From: Castanea sativa
Taxonomy: Eukaryota; Streptophyta; Magnoliopsida; Fagales; Fagaceae
Length of the DNA: 64,000 nt
Assembly: GCF_040712315.1 (NCBI RefSeq)
Contig: NC_134013.1
Span: 41,516,001 to 41,580,000 of the forward strand
Direction of reading: 5' to 3'
Every line of letters begins with the position of its first letter. Within the stretch, counting starts at the first letter, position 1. The translations under genes were made by a program, and so were the position numbers. The notes under the pieces were generated by a model. That model had not been told where the DNA came from. It did no database searches and saw only the letters and a program-made list of their open reading frames with translations. This document shows positions 36,303 to 47,762 of this stretch, piece after piece.

Positions 36303-36311
36303 GCTCCAACA

Positions 36312-36748
36312 AAGATAATATTAATTTTGCTCAAAAAAAAGAAGATAATATTAATTAATTGAATGTGTTATGAACATGCTTAAAAGCTTTTTTTTTTTTT
36401 TTTTTAATTAAGTCAAAAATTTTAATTCATCACAATTTGAGGTTTATGTGTTTGCTATTCACCAAAATGGACAAGAGTGTAATGAGACCTAATACTAATA
36501 AATGAATACCAAAATAGCATTAAAACCATTATTTCATGTATGGAAATTCATTTTTTTAGATGCCTCGTCACACCTCTATCCATTTTGTTGAGTGTCAAAA
36601 GCATAAACCGATTTTAAATTAAACTGACTAGAACTTGTGTCTTATTAGATAAAAGTAAACCAACATTATATAATAATAATAAAAATCTGATTGAACTATA
36701 TTTTAATTTATCTAATCCAACTTTAATTAAATAGAAAACTTCTTTTTA

Positions 36749-36805
<57 letters not shown>

Positions 36806-36833
36806 GAGCTTTCTCAATGCATTATTATATACA

Positions 36834-36877
<44 letters not shown>

Positions 36878-37139
36878 AGATATACACCAGTATTTTAATT
36901 AAATCTAACTTAGAGTCTTCTTTTGTTCTTTTTGGCAACCCACCTTTTATGGTGGAAAATTTTCTATTCCTTAATAAGGTAGCTAATGTTTGTAAAATAG
37001 ACTTATTTTTGTTTTTGTTTAATCTAATATATTAGCTCTTTTAACCCAAAAAGAAAAAACTTCCTTTTGGACGAACGAATTCTATAATGTTTGTAAAAAA
37101 AACAAAGCAGCCCATCCTTTTGGTTTTTGGAGACTAACA
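36312..37139. other. Upstream region of the kinase gene, with (TA)n tracts
   Basis: An AT-rich spacer with two long (TA)n microsatellites (about 36750-36800 and 36837-36873) and a poly-T run near 36390. No coding sequence is seen. The last few hundred bases should contain the promoter of the kinase gene; I recognise no further element with confidence. Confidence 0.6.
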
Positions 37140-37145
37140 TATAAG
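37140..37145 (+). promoter_or_regulatory. Possible TATA box of the kinase gene
   Basis: TATAAG in a CATATAAGAGTAAAG context lies 115-120 bp upstream of the start codon, which would place transcription start near 37170 and give a roughly 90-base leader. TATA-like words are common in this AT-rich DNA, so this is tentative. Confidence 0.35.
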
Positions 37146-37221
37146 AGTAAAGAGAGAATCCATTAGACTATTAATTACCAAAACGAAAACCCATTGGGGT
37201 CCTTATTAGCTTAGGCTTAGC

Positions 37222-37245
37222 TCTGAGTCTGAGTCTGAGTCTGAG
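37222..37245 (+). repeat. (TCTGAG)4 repeat in the 5' leader of the kinase gene
   Basis: Four perfect copies of TCTGAG end 14 bp before the ATG. The tract is probably transcribed as part of the 5' UTR. Such tracts are often length-variable between individuals. Confidence 0.8.
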
Positions 37246-37259
37246 CGTAAACAAAAACA

Positions 37260-39727
37260 ATGGAGCCCGAAGCAGCGAAGAGCTGGAGCATCCACAGCCG
37301 AGGCGAGATAATAGCGAAGTACGAAATACAGGAGCGCGTGGGGTCGGGAGCGTACTCGGACGTGTACAAGGCGCGTCGGCTGTCGGACAACGCGGTGGTG
37401 GCGCTGAAAGAGGTTCACGATTACCAGTCGGCGTTCAGAGAAATAGAGGCCTTACAGATCCTCAACTCCCCAAACGTCGTCGTTCTCCACGAGTTCTTTT
37501 GGCGGGAAGACGAGGACGCTGTGCTTGTCTTGGAGTACCTGAGGACTGACCTGGCATCTGTGATCAATGAGGCCAAGAAGGAGGGCCGTTCGATTGGAGT
37601 CGCCCAGCTCAAGAGATGGATGCTCCAGATTCTCTCTGGCCTTGACGCCTGTCACAGGAATATGATCGTGCATCGGGATTTGAAACCCACTAATCTTCTC
37701 GTCTCCGACGATGGCCTGCTCAAGCTCGCCGATTTTGGCCAGGTCTTTTTACTGGCTTTTGCTTTTTTTTTTTTTTTCTTTTAATTTTAAGATTGATGGG
37801 TTTTTGATTAATAAATGTTTAAGGTAAGTTTACTTTTTAGGCAATGAGGCCGGTCTCTTTTGATTTAAAAGCTACCGGATTTTGTACTGTTAATTTTGTG
37901 ACGAATTGAAAATAAGATTTGCTTGATGGGTTTGGGGTGGTGTTGATTTTGCAGCTTGGTTACATTTACAAGCAATTGGTTTATGGGTTTATGTTTAGTG
38001 TTTACTATAATGGTAGGGAGTGCTTTAGAGTTAGAGTGTGTGGTACTCTGAGAGATGATTTTTTTTTTTTTTTTCTTTTTTTGAGGATGAGTTGGTTTTC
38101 TTTTTTTGAATTTGATTGGTATGATGTGTGAATAGCTGAGCCTAACATTTTAAGACAAGGCTTGGTTGTTCTTGTTGTATGGGTATGATGTGGGAAGGAG
38201 GCCTAGGAAAGCTTAGCACATGGCTAGTTTGCATTTTAAAGAAGGGTTCGTGACTTTCCGCATTATGGTAAATGTAGTCATTGATTGTTAGAAATTAGGA
38301 TGTGTTTCATGTAATCTTGCAAATTAAACTCCCAAACTGCATTTATAAATGTTATTCGTGTATCATGTTGTGGACAAAATAGCAAATCATAAGACAAGGT
38401 AATTTAGGTAAATATACACAAGAATTCTTCAGAAAGTATATATATACACACACACACACACAAATTCCTCATTTTTAATTTTTAAGAGATAATATACACG
38501 TAGGGAGGCTTATCAACAAAAAAAAAAGGGAGAGATACTGATAGAGTGTATGTGTGTGAAGGAGGAGAGGGGGGTGGGGGGGAGGTCATCCATAGCAGTC
38601 AGCTGAAATGTTGAGTATGCTCCTTATCTATCAGCTGCTAGTTTGAGGATTTGACCATTCTTAAGTTCCAACATGACACATTTTCACATTTGAATGTGAT
38701 TGGCACTTTCTTCAAGCATATAAATCTTTTGAATGAAATTGCTATTCCTGTTATTTTGTCAAGGTTGTGAAATGTTTTTATTTGACTCTGATTTTAGGCA
38801 AGGATACTCCTGGAGCCTGGATATGTTGCTGCCTACAACAACCCACAACCATATGAACAAAACACTGTAAATCAGGAAAATGCCTTTCAGCCTCCTGAAG
38901 TTCTTCCTGAAACAGACAATTTATGCCAAGAAGCTTATGAAATTCAAGAGCAGGGCACTATAAGTAAAGAAGAATATTTTAGACAGTTAGATGAGTTCAA
39001 GTCTAAAAATGTAGATGAAACTGATGAGGAAACGAATGTTCATGATGGAGATGCATCTTGTCTTGCAACATGCACAACAAGTGACATAGAGGATGATCCT
39101 TTCAAGAATTCGTATTCATACGAGGCTGAGGGTGGTGGAGATGATGGACAAGGCTGTCTTACATCCTGTGTCGGAACTCGTTGGTTTAGAGCCCCTGAAC
39201 TACTCTTTGGATCCACTGACTATGGTTTAGAGATTGATCTGTGGTCATTGGGTTGCATATTTGCTGAGCTTTTTACTCTGGAGCCCATTTTTCCTGGAAC
39301 TGCAGATATTGATCAACTCAGCAGGATTTTTAGTGTTTTGGGAAACTTAACGGAGGAAGTCTGGCCAGGTTGTTCTAAACTTCCTGATTATAGAACAATT
39401 TCATTTAATAAGGTAGAAAATCCAATTGGTTTAGAAGCCTGCCTGCCCAACTGCTCCCCTGATGAAATCTCTTTGGTAAAAAAACTTGTCTGTTATGATC
39501 CAGCTAGCAGAGCTACAGCAATGGAACTGCTCCATGACAAGTATTTCAGTGAAGAGCCTCCTCCGGTTCCAATGTCTGAGTTACGGGTTCCTTTGACCAG
39601 AAGTGGGCAAGATGAGAATTCTCCTAGAGGATGGTCTGGCCATGATGGAATGGGTTCAGATTCCGATTTTGAGGACTTTGTGAATTATACCAGGACTGAT
39701 ACTGGGTTTTCCATACGGTTCCCCTGA
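37260..39727 (+). CDS. CDKF;1: CDK-activating kinase, cyclin-dependent kinase F;1 (two exons)
   Basis: Exon 1 (37260-37742) and exon 2 (38798-39727) join in phase 0 at GGCCAG|gt and ag|GCAAGG to give 470 residues. Arabidopsis CDKF;1 (CAK1At), recalled at 479 residues, is alike throughout. Residues seen: glycine loop GSGAYSDVY (28-36), ATP-binding K50, VHRDLKPTN with D140, DFG with D158, T-loop Thr288 in TSCVGTRW (Arabidopsis Thr290), then RAPELL and LWSLGCIFAEL. About 130 residues separate DFG from the T-loop Thr, an acidic insertion with SKEEYFRQLDEFKSK that is also found in Arabidopsis CDKF;1. Known role: this plant-specific kinase phosphorylates the T-loops of CDKD kinases and so supports CDK activation and RNA polymerase II CTD phosphorylation. 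The start AACAATGG is a good plant context. No lesion is visible; likely functional. Confidence in identity is high, in exact UTRs low. Confidence 0.96.
37743..38797 (+). other. Single intron of the kinase gene
   Basis: GT at 37743-37744 and AG at 38796-38797 bound a 1055-bp intron, preceded by TTTGACTCTGATTTTAG at the acceptor. It lies directly after the DFGQ codons, splitting the kinase before the T-loop insertion. It is T-rich, with long T runs near 37768 and 38060 and a TA/CA microsatellite at about 38438-38462. Confidence 0.9.
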
Positions 39728-40911
39728 CCTTAAAGGGCATTAAGGCACTCTGATTTGTTAAATTATTTGTTGCAATTTTGTATGATGTTGGAAACTTCAT
39801 CTTACCTTTCTTCTGAAAAAAAGAAAAAGAAAGGGAGGATATTGGGAGTTCATGCCAAGAGAGCTTAACTGCAACCTCTTAATGTTTTCAATAGTGACAT
39901 CTAGAGATCAAATCTTTCTAACAACAATTGAATTATAAAATAAATATATTGTAGTTCATAATTTAATTAAGTATTGAGAGTTAACATGAAATATATTGGA
40001 CTGACCTAATGTTTATATGAGAGTAGTACCCACCAACTACCATCATCTCATAAAAATATTCATAAAAAAAAAATATATATATATATATTTCATAAAAATA
40101 AAATAAAAAATAAAAAACCCAAAAAATCTAGAACTCTCTTTCTTGTTAATTTGTTGAGTGTGGTTTTAGCACCACCGCCAACCTCCGGCATTGCCACTAT
40201 CAAGATATCGTCAATGCCATCAAGGCCAGTAACGGCCATGCCTTATGCCTTTGTTGGCACAATCACACCGATATGAAGCACCACTGCCAACCTCCAATGC
40301 CGCCACAACTGCTAGACATCACTACCGTTATCTCTCCTTCAGCTCAATCACCAAGCAACAACAATAACAATTATAGCCAGCAAAAATCCACCCAAAAAAA
40401 AAAAAAAACTATGAGGTAGTTACGTTTCCATATAGTTGCAAAGAGAATGTAAGATGCGAGTTTGTTTTTTTTGTTTTAAAAAAAAAAAAATTTGATTGAC
40501 CTACTTATAATAGATATGTATTATACGCGTTTTTACTATGGTTGGTGGTGGTGCTAAGATATGTAACGATTTTTATATTTATTATTTTAGGTAAGTGAAA
40601 CAAGAAAAAGCATAAAATAGGTTGTTAATTAAATTAGTAGACACATGGCCAATTTTGATTTGTGATACATAAAGTGCTATAGAGTGGTATCGAGAAAGCG
40701 GTATAAAAGATTTGGATTCACATTAACGTGTGTGCAACAAAGTTTTGCCTTTTAAATTATAGGGTAAATTGCAAAGTACATCATAAAGTTAGGATTGTTT
40801 AAATTTTACATCAAATTTGAAAAATTAGATTTTACACATTGAAGTTTCCCTCTATTAGCAAAAGTAGCTTCCTTTAGTCAACTCGCTTACATAGCTGTCA
40901 AATTACATGAT
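39728..40911. other. 3' flank of the kinase gene, then repeat-like DNA
   Basis: The 3' UTR should lie in the first 100-300 bases (TTGTATG and AATAAAT-like signals near 39778 and 39940). Farther on, an inverted pair TTAGCACCACCGCCAACC (about 40164-40181) and GGTTGGTGGTGGTGCTAA (about 40541-40558) brackets a serine/proline/alanine-like stretch with a repeated CACCACYGCCAACCTCC. It may be a small foldback element or a gene fragment. No complete frame is present. Confidence 0.4.
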
Positions 40912-41939
40912 GGAAACCAAGACACATTCCACCTGAGGTTTGGTCCAAAATCATTCTGCCTACCTGTGGTTTAAAAAATGTCACTTTGCCCACCTGATGT
41001 TCACTTTGTTTGTAACCCACCTTTGTTAAAAACAAGGGCAAATATGTATTTTTTTTTATCAACTTTTATGTCTCTCTCCTCTTAAAACAAAACAAAACAT
41101 ACAAAAATAAGGAAAACAAGATCAAAAAATGTCATTTGTAAAAATGGTATAAACTTGCTAAAGAACTTCAAGAACACAAAAAATATAAATATAACTTGAA
41201 AAAAAAAATCTCTCTGCTCTCTCTCTGACCTAGATCTCTCTCTCTCTCTCAAACCCCCAATTTGGTCTTGGTTGTGGATTTCTGCAAGTTAGTGGAATAG
41301 AACAAGTGACTTAACCCAAAGCAAAACCCACTATCAAAACCCCAATTCTTTGCTTTAAAATTTTGATTAACAAAAGCCTACTATCAAAATCACAACTCTT
41401 TGTACCCAAAACACAAATTTCTTCATGACTTACAAAAGAATTGCTGGGAAATAAGCTAGTGAAGTCGCCTTGTCCCTAGAAAGCCAAGATCTAGATGATT
41501 TTTGGATGGGAAAAAGCTCCAACAAAGATATGAATGACATTCAAAACTGCTCCAAGAAGAAAAATTGGGTAATTGCAGTAGACTCACCTGTGGTTTGGCC
41601 CGAAATCACTTTACCTACATGTGGTTAAAAAGTGTTATTTTGCCCACCTGAGGTTGTCTCCGTTCGTTTCCTAAACCCACCTCTGTTAAAAATGGGGGCA
41701 AATATGTATTTTTGCTCTAATTTTGTCTCTCTCCTCCCAAAACAAAACAAAACATACAAAAGCAAGGCAAACAATATAAAAAAAATGCTATTTGTAAAAA
41801 ATTTAAAACTGGCCCAAGAACTCCAATAAATCGCAAAATGTCTTTGTAACACACTCATGGCATTCCACCAACAAAAGTGGTATTTCCTTCTCAAATTCTC
41901 ATTTCAACACATGGCTTCCACCCATTTCAATCAATATTA

Positions 41940-42240
41940 CCACAACAATGGTAGGTGATAAGCTCTCAATCATGAATTATGTCATGTGGCGTGACCAAAC
42001 TCAGCCACTCATTGAGAGCATCCAAATGCTCAATCACAAAATAGAAGGTTTTCAACAACCAAAGCTTTCTTGACCACTCAGGGAGGAAAAGAGGAAGTCA
42101 ACCCTACATACATGACTTGGAAGCAAGAAGATAGACTCATAAAGAGTCTCATTATTGACCTTGACACAACACTAGGAGTTTGGAAATGTCTTTAGGATCG
42201 CTATGGAAACTCCTCAAACGAAAGAGTACGAGATTGGCAA
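41940..42240 (+). pseudogene. Captured copia gag fragment
   Basis: Two adjoining frames give gag text of the Ty1/copia type: LSIMNYVMWRDQTQPLIESI, then after a frameshift TYMTWKQEDRLIKSLIIDLD, TTLGVWKCL-stop-DRYGNSS and ERVRDWQ. This is the standard N-terminal gag helix region (NY..W....LI, W..QD..I.S.I). It is not from copia-1 or copia-2 by its sequence. It sits inside the inner Mutator-like element between segments that are adjacent in the outer copy, so it was added to this copy by capture or insertion. Confidence 0.75.
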
Positions 42241-42350
42241 CGAAGCTGCAAGAAATCTCTCTGCACTTTCTCTGTCCCAAATCTCTCCCTCTGTCTTTCA
42301 TTGCTCAAACCCCAGTTTAATCTTGGTTGTGGGTTTGTGCAAGTTAGTGG

Positions 42351-43721
42351 TGTTAGGATTTGTGCCCTAAAATCCAATTTATTGGCATGTTATAAATAAT
42401 TAAATTGTTTAATTATATGAGACTATTTATAAATGAACTAATGGGACATTATCATAGTCCATGAGATGCATTGTATGTGATTTATGTGAAAAGTCATAAA
42501 AGATGTAAATTACAAGTTCCTTGTAAACTCAAAATGTAGTTCGTAATTGGTGATGAAATTGGACGTTTCATCTGCGAAGACTATAACACATCAACTAAGA
42601 TGATTTGTCTTGATCATGGAAGTGGAGACTTCTAGTTGATGTGTTGATGTGTCTTAAGAGTTAAGACATATTGAACTGGACCGTTGTGAAATTAATTATT
42701 CAATCAACAACTGTCACCAGAATAATTAATCTCATGACTTCTAATTTCATAGACTCTTAATCCTTAAAGGGTAGTGGACCTGATCATGAAATGTAGGTTA
42801 CTTTGATATATTAGGAGTGAGATATAATATTCACGGTCAAAACCTCAATATGTTGGGTAACCACACGTAGTGTTGAGGGAACACATATTCTCAAGATAGA
42901 ATCCATAATCTCTTTTAGTAGAAACACGAAATATCCCCTTGAGATAAGTTTAATAGGAACTAGTTATTTAGGGCGCTCACTTTAGTAAGGAGTTGCTAAA
43001 ACTTATATTTATTGAAATTGGATTTCAATAAATGTGAATAACTAAAAGATTAAATCGGGTACTTAAGGATAAAATAGTTGTTTACAAAGTGACAGTTTAT
43101 TATGACTTTGTTTACTATGGATATTTCATGAAGGGGTCAAATGATATCATTAGAGTCTTGGGATATAATTTATCAATAAGGCCTAGAGTACAATTATATT
43201 TATATAGTGGTATTAAATATAATTAATGGTAACTTTGGACTTGTCAAGAGTTGACAGAAAAGCCCAAGGCCCATTGGAGCTAGTGTCTTATTGGTCCTTT
43301 TTGGTCTCACTCCAAACCACACACTAAAGCCCAATTGGAAAGGCCCAATAAGCCAGCCCAATTAGATAATTAGTTAGTTATAAAGAGAGAAGAAACATAC
43401 ATAATTTTTTATAAGAGAAAAAAGAGAGACATCATTATAAAATGGTGTGTATGTATGAGTGAAGCCACTCAATTATTCTCCCCTAGAAACTGATTGAGAG
43501 ACCACACTTCTTGGGCATAAAGTGGAATTGGAGTGAAGATTAAAAGTGTTCCCAAGTACTTCTAATCTTTTGTTTTGAATTTTACCGCACCAAGGTACGC
43601 TATATTGTTCTTCAATTCTAAAATTTACATTGTGCATGTTATCAATCATGAATGAAATAGATCCATGTTTGTTACTTCCGCTGTATGTTTTGTATGAGAT
43701 ACAAAACCAAATTTTCCAACA
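42351..43721 (+). mobile_element. Solo family C LTR with perfect AGTGG duplication
   Basis: Runs TGTTAGGATTTGTGCCC to TTTTCCAACA, 1371 bp, flanked by AGTGG at 42346-42350 and 43722-43726. It has the family hairpins in a variant form (arms 43007-43018/43022-43033, ATTTATTGAAAT and ATTTCAATAAAT). It interrupts the phrase GCAAGTTAGTGGAAC, which the outer Mutator-like element keeps uninterrupted near 41285-41300. Confidence 0.95.
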
Positions 43722-45944
43722 AGTGGAACAAAACAAGTGACTCAATCAAAGCAAAACCCACCATCAAAACCCCAAATCTTTGCTTTAAGAATTTGAACAC
43801 AGATTTAATAAAAACACAATATCAAAATCACTACCCTTTATACCCAAAACCCAAATTTCTTCGTGACTTACAATAAACAATACAACAAACCCAAAAAATA
43901 ATTACTAGGAAATAAGCTCGTGAAATCTCCTTGTCCCTAGAAAGCCAAGATCTAGATGATTTTTGAATGGAGAAAATTTTCAACAAAGAAATGAATAGTA
44001 TCCTCATCATAGACTACATTCAAAATTGCTCCAAAAAGAAAAAATTACCAAAACCCATTTGTTCACAAAGCTTAGTCTCTTTGAAACAATGCAATCTCTT
44101 AATGTTCATTATTACCCACTTCAAAATTCAATTAACCCATCAAAACTTATGTAATAATCATAGAAAATTCACCAAGAAAGGGGGCTGGGTTCTTAAGCCA
44201 TTATGAAGTTTGAAATGCAAGAACATTTCACAAACTTTTTTTTACTGAGTATCATTTTTTTTATCTTGTTTTCCTTTTTGTATGTTTTGTTTTGGGAGGA
44301 GAGAGACAAAAAATTAAAGCAAAAATACATATTTGCCCAAATATTTTAACAGAGGTGAGTTACGAGAGACAAATAGAGCAAACCTCAGGTGGGCAAAGTA
44401 ACATTTTTTAAACCACAGGTAGGTAAAGTGATTTTAGGCCAAACCACAGATAAGTTTACTGTAATTATCCCAAGAAAAAATTACTAGAACCCATTTGTTC
44501 GCAAAGCCCGGTCTCCCCAAAACAATGCAATCTCTTAATTTTCGTTATTACCCACTTCAAAATTCAGTTAAACCATCAAACTCATAATAATCAAAGAAAA
44601 TTCACAAATCCCAATCTCTCCAATATGATATAAATATCCTCATCAAAATTCCTCAAATAGAAAAGTACCCATATCTTCCCCCAGAAATAAACACTAGGGC
44701 GTGTTTATTCCTCAATTTTCACTCTACTTTTTCTCTAGTTTTGTTCTTCTATATTACTATTTAAGGGGCTTCCTTTGTTTGGGATCCTCATTTTTTTTGG
44801 TTCAAAAATGCCCCTACATCCCTATATTTAAGTAGAGATCAAATTAAAGGACAATTTGGTAAAAATTCAACTTTAACTCCCACTAAAACATTGCCTAAAA
44901 AATAGGGTCACTCTCTGATTTTCAAATTTCTTTATCCACTTATAAATTAAAATCTCAAAATAAAAATTATATATATAATAAAAACACAGATTTTTTATTT
45001 TTTTTTATTGTCTACCAGGGATTGCTAGCCACTGCAATTGGCTGTTTCTTTGACCACCTAGGTAACGACATGTAATCTTTCTCCTATATTAATGTACTTC
45101 TGTTGTCTTTAGTAAAAATAAAAGTTAAAATACAAAATTAACCTTTTAAGTTTCACTTTTTGTCATTTCAGTTTTTTAAGTTTTAGTTTTTGTCTTTTCA
45201 GTTCTCTAAAATTCAAATTTTTTCAATTCAGTCATCATTTACCCTTTAGTTAACTACGACCGTTTATTAACTAAAACGATGTAGTTTTGGATGATTTTTT
45301 TTTTTTCTAAATTTAAACAACTAGAAAACGTTAATTAAAAAAAAAAACTAAGGGCTCAGGGAACAATGTGGTTCCCTTATCCACTAAAAAACAATAATTC
45401 CCGCAATAAAAAGGCATAACCACAATCCAACTATCTCTAAAAAGAACTAGATAATATTCACCCCTGCAGCCAGAATTTGCCAATGCACAAAACAACTCCC
45501 CAGGGCTTTATGCCTGCAATTTAAGAAAAAAGAAAAAGAAAAGAAGAATCAACCATCAAAAAATGAATTACATTATAAGTCTATACAATAATGCACAACA
45601 AAAATAATATATTTCTCACAAAAAAGAAAAGGAGAAAATAGGGAGGAAGCAACAAGATAGAGAAAATAATGGCTAAAAAAAATTTTGAACATAGTAAATT
45701 TGACAATCAATGCCAATACTTACCTTATTTTCAATGTTGTTAGAGAGACAATCCAAACCCTCATAAAACCTCTCTCCAAACCCTCATAAAACCTCTCTCC
45801 TGAGGTTGCAAAGGTGCTCTGGATGAACCTGGAAAGATATTGCTATGAATTACAGCATTGCAACATGAGCAAAAATCATACCAGTGACGTTGTCGAAGAT
45901 AGTGGAGGCCAAGCTTATTAGTAATCTCCCTCTACCGTTCTCTT

Positions 45945-46516
45945 GGCTTCGCTTGGGAGTTCACAAGAGAATGGAATGGAATGATTATAAAGGAATGGAA
46001 ATGAATGGAATGAAATGTGATTAAGTAAGGGAAATGAATGGAAAAGAATGGAATGAAATGAAATGTAATTAAGTAACCTTGATTTGATGTTTTATAAAGG
46101 AATGGAAATGAATGAAAATGAATGGAATATAAGTAATCTTGTTTGGAAGTAACATGGAGGGAATGGAATGGAATCATTTTATGACAATATTACTATTAGA
46201 CCCCTATTTTAAAATAAAGGATTGAATATATAGGGGTATATTGGGAGTTGTAGTAAAAAAAATCATTAAATCTAATTTCATTCCCTCTCATTCCTCCCAA
46301 TTTTGGGGGGAATGAAAAGTTGAGGTTTTAAGGGAATAGAGATGAATGAGTGTTACCTCCTACCCATTCCATTCCCTCCCACTTAAACTCCCAAACAAGG
46401 GAATGGACTTTTCATTCTCTCCGTTAAAACTCTCAAACAAGGGAAGGGAAGAATATTCTAAAATTATTTTTTCATTCCTTTCCATTCCATTCCATTCCTT
46501 CCTCCCAAACGAGGCC
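45945..46516. mobile_element. Foldback/MITE-like element of GGAATGGAAT repeats
   Basis: The left end GGCTTCGCTTGGGAG followed by AATGGAATGGAATG matches, inverted, the right end CATTCCATTCCATTCC then CTCCCAAACGAGGCC. Between are many GGAATGGAAATGAATGG-type runs on the left and their complements on the right, giving a large hairpin. GGCCTCGTTTGGGAG-type ends are common among plant PIF/Harbinger-like MITEs. It lies inside the 45124-46900 element. Confidence 0.6.
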
Positions 46517-46610
46517 TTAGTCTCTCTCTCTCTCTCTCTCTTTTCCACTGTCAATCTCTCACTCTCTCTCTCCTTCCCCCTCTTTCTTTCTCCTTCAAAT
46601 TTCTTCATTA
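46517..46610 (+). repeat. CT-rich microsatellite
   Basis: (TC)n runs, such as TCTCTCTCTCTCTCTC near 46521-46540 and again to about 46585. The serine/leucine frames across it are compositional. Confidence 0.8.
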
Positions 46611-47762
46611 GTCGGGTTAGGTTATAGGTGGGAGTGGGGATAGTTTTTGAATTTCAGGGGCTAAGGGAACGACGTTGTTCCCTTAGCCCTTCTTTTAACA
46701 AATTAAGAAATTTAAATTTCAAGAAAAAAATCATCCAAAATGGTGTTGTTTTGGATAATAAATGGTAGCAATTAACTGAAGGGTAACGGAGGACTAAATT
46801 GAAAAAAATTTAAACTTACAAGACTGAAATGACAAAACTAAAACTTAAAAGACTCAAATGACAAAAGGTGAAACTTAGAGGGTTAGTTTTGCGTTTTGGC
46901 AAAAAAATAATGTACCCATATCCTAACACAAAATGGCAGCACACTAATTAGAGAAAAAAAAAACCATTTGTACGCAACCAAGCTCAACCAAAAGAAAAAA
47001 AAATCATAAAAACCAAAAAAAGAAGGGATTCGACCATAGAAAGAGAAATGGGTTCAGTAGTTAAATATAGAAGAGAGGAGCTAGGTTCTTGTGTCGTTAT
47101 GAATTTTGAATTGTTAAAACATTTCATGAAATTTTTTTTTATCAAATAGCATTTTTTTTTTAATCTTGTTTTCCTTGTTTTTGTATGTTTTGTTTTATTT
47201 TAGGAGGAGAAAGATATAAAAGTAGATCAAAAATACATACTTGCCCTCATTTTTAACGGAGGTAGGCAAAGTGACTTTTTTAAATCACAGGTATGTAAAG
47301 TGAATTTACCATAATTATTCTTTTATAATTTATTTTTCCAAGTTAGACTCTCTCTAGGAACCCAAACAAACAAAAAATTTCTCGCCATCATCCTCCCTTT
47401 TCACTCTAGTGTCAAACTTAAACTCTTTCTCACTCTTGGCTTCTCTCTCTAGCCTAAGCTCTGTATATCACATAAAAAAAATGTTAGTCTATTTATTACT
47501 GTATCAGGTGGCTTTAGACAATTGAAAATGCAACAATACGCATCTTTTACAAAGAACTGGCTTTACAATTGCTAAAAGTCATTGCACTACGAACTACTAG
47601 CAAGGTGGAAAGCTCGAGATGAGAAATTTGAAAGGAATATTTTATGAGGCAAAAAGATTGAGTCATAGACATCTCAAAGTCAAACACTACTAATCTCGTC
47701 TCGAGTCAGACAACCCACCCAGTCAACTCTTTCAACACAGCCAAACTGTTAAGCAAGCATAA

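Larger units (their letters stand above)
28917..36311 (-). mobile_element. Copia-2: older, disrupted Ty1/copia element
   Basis: On the minus strand the order is a short 5' LTR (35668-35886 plus the last 9 bp at 36303-36311), gag, protease, integrase, RT and RNase H, a PPT-like ATGAGTGGAGGAT and a 3' LTR (28917-29140). A solo family A LTR splits integrase and a hAT MITE splits the 5' LTR. Many stops and frameshifts indicate greater age than copia-1. I found no clear PBS between the 5' LTR and gag, and no matching target duplication, so that boundary is probably altered. Confidence 0.8.
41567..44471. mobile_element. Inner long-TIR, Mutator-like element
   Basis: Ends GGGTAATTGCAGTAGAC (41567) and GTTTACTGTAATTATCCC (44471) begin inverted repeats of about 240 bp. 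Flanks AAGAAAAATT (41557-41566) and AAGAAAAAATT (44472-44482) are a near-perfect duplication of about 10 bp, close to the 9 bp typical of Mutator-like elements. The interior matches the outer element but also carries a copia gag fragment (41940-42240) absent from the outer copy at the same point, and a solo family C LTR (42351-43721). No transposase frame. Confidence 0.8.
45124..46900. mobile_element. TIR element inside the outer Mutator-like element
   Basis: Left arm AAAATACAAAATTAACC then TTTTTGTCATTTCAG (from about 45124) is the inverted complement of the right arm TGACAAAAGG..GGTTAGTTTTGCGTTTT (to about 46900). The arms extend at least 130 bp and include a GGGAAC(A/G)A palindromic block (about 45357-45378 and 46668-46690). 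Flanking A-rich sequence makes the target duplication uncertain (roughly AAAAATAAA on both sides). No coding sequence of its own. Confidence 0.6.
40912..47320. mobile_element. Outer long-TIR, Mutator-like element with nested insertions
   Basis: The left arm (about 40912-41160) and right arm (about 47125-47320) are inverted repeats sharing the ACCTGAGG..GGTCCAAAATCA..GCCCACCTGA text and its complement, plus GTATGTTTTGTTTT, about 200-240 bp long. Internal text (CAAACCCCCAATTTGGTCTTGGTTGTGG, AAAGCCAAGATCTAGATGATTTTT, CTAGGTTCTTGTGTCGTTATGAA) matches the inner element at 41567-44471, so both are one family. Long TIRs and the 9-11 bp duplication of the inner copy point to a Mutator-like, non-autonomous element. 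No transposase is seen. The exact outer ends are approximate. Confidence 0.7.

Noticed and set aside
37919..38131. Frame of 70 codons inside the CDKF;1 intron
   Set aside because: T-rich intron sequence giving Phe/Leu/Val strings. The splice sites and kinase homology place it in the intron.
46346..46627. Overlapping frames on both strands rich in Ser/Leu or Glu/Arg
   Set aside because: They come from the GGAATGG foldback element and the adjacent TC microsatellite.
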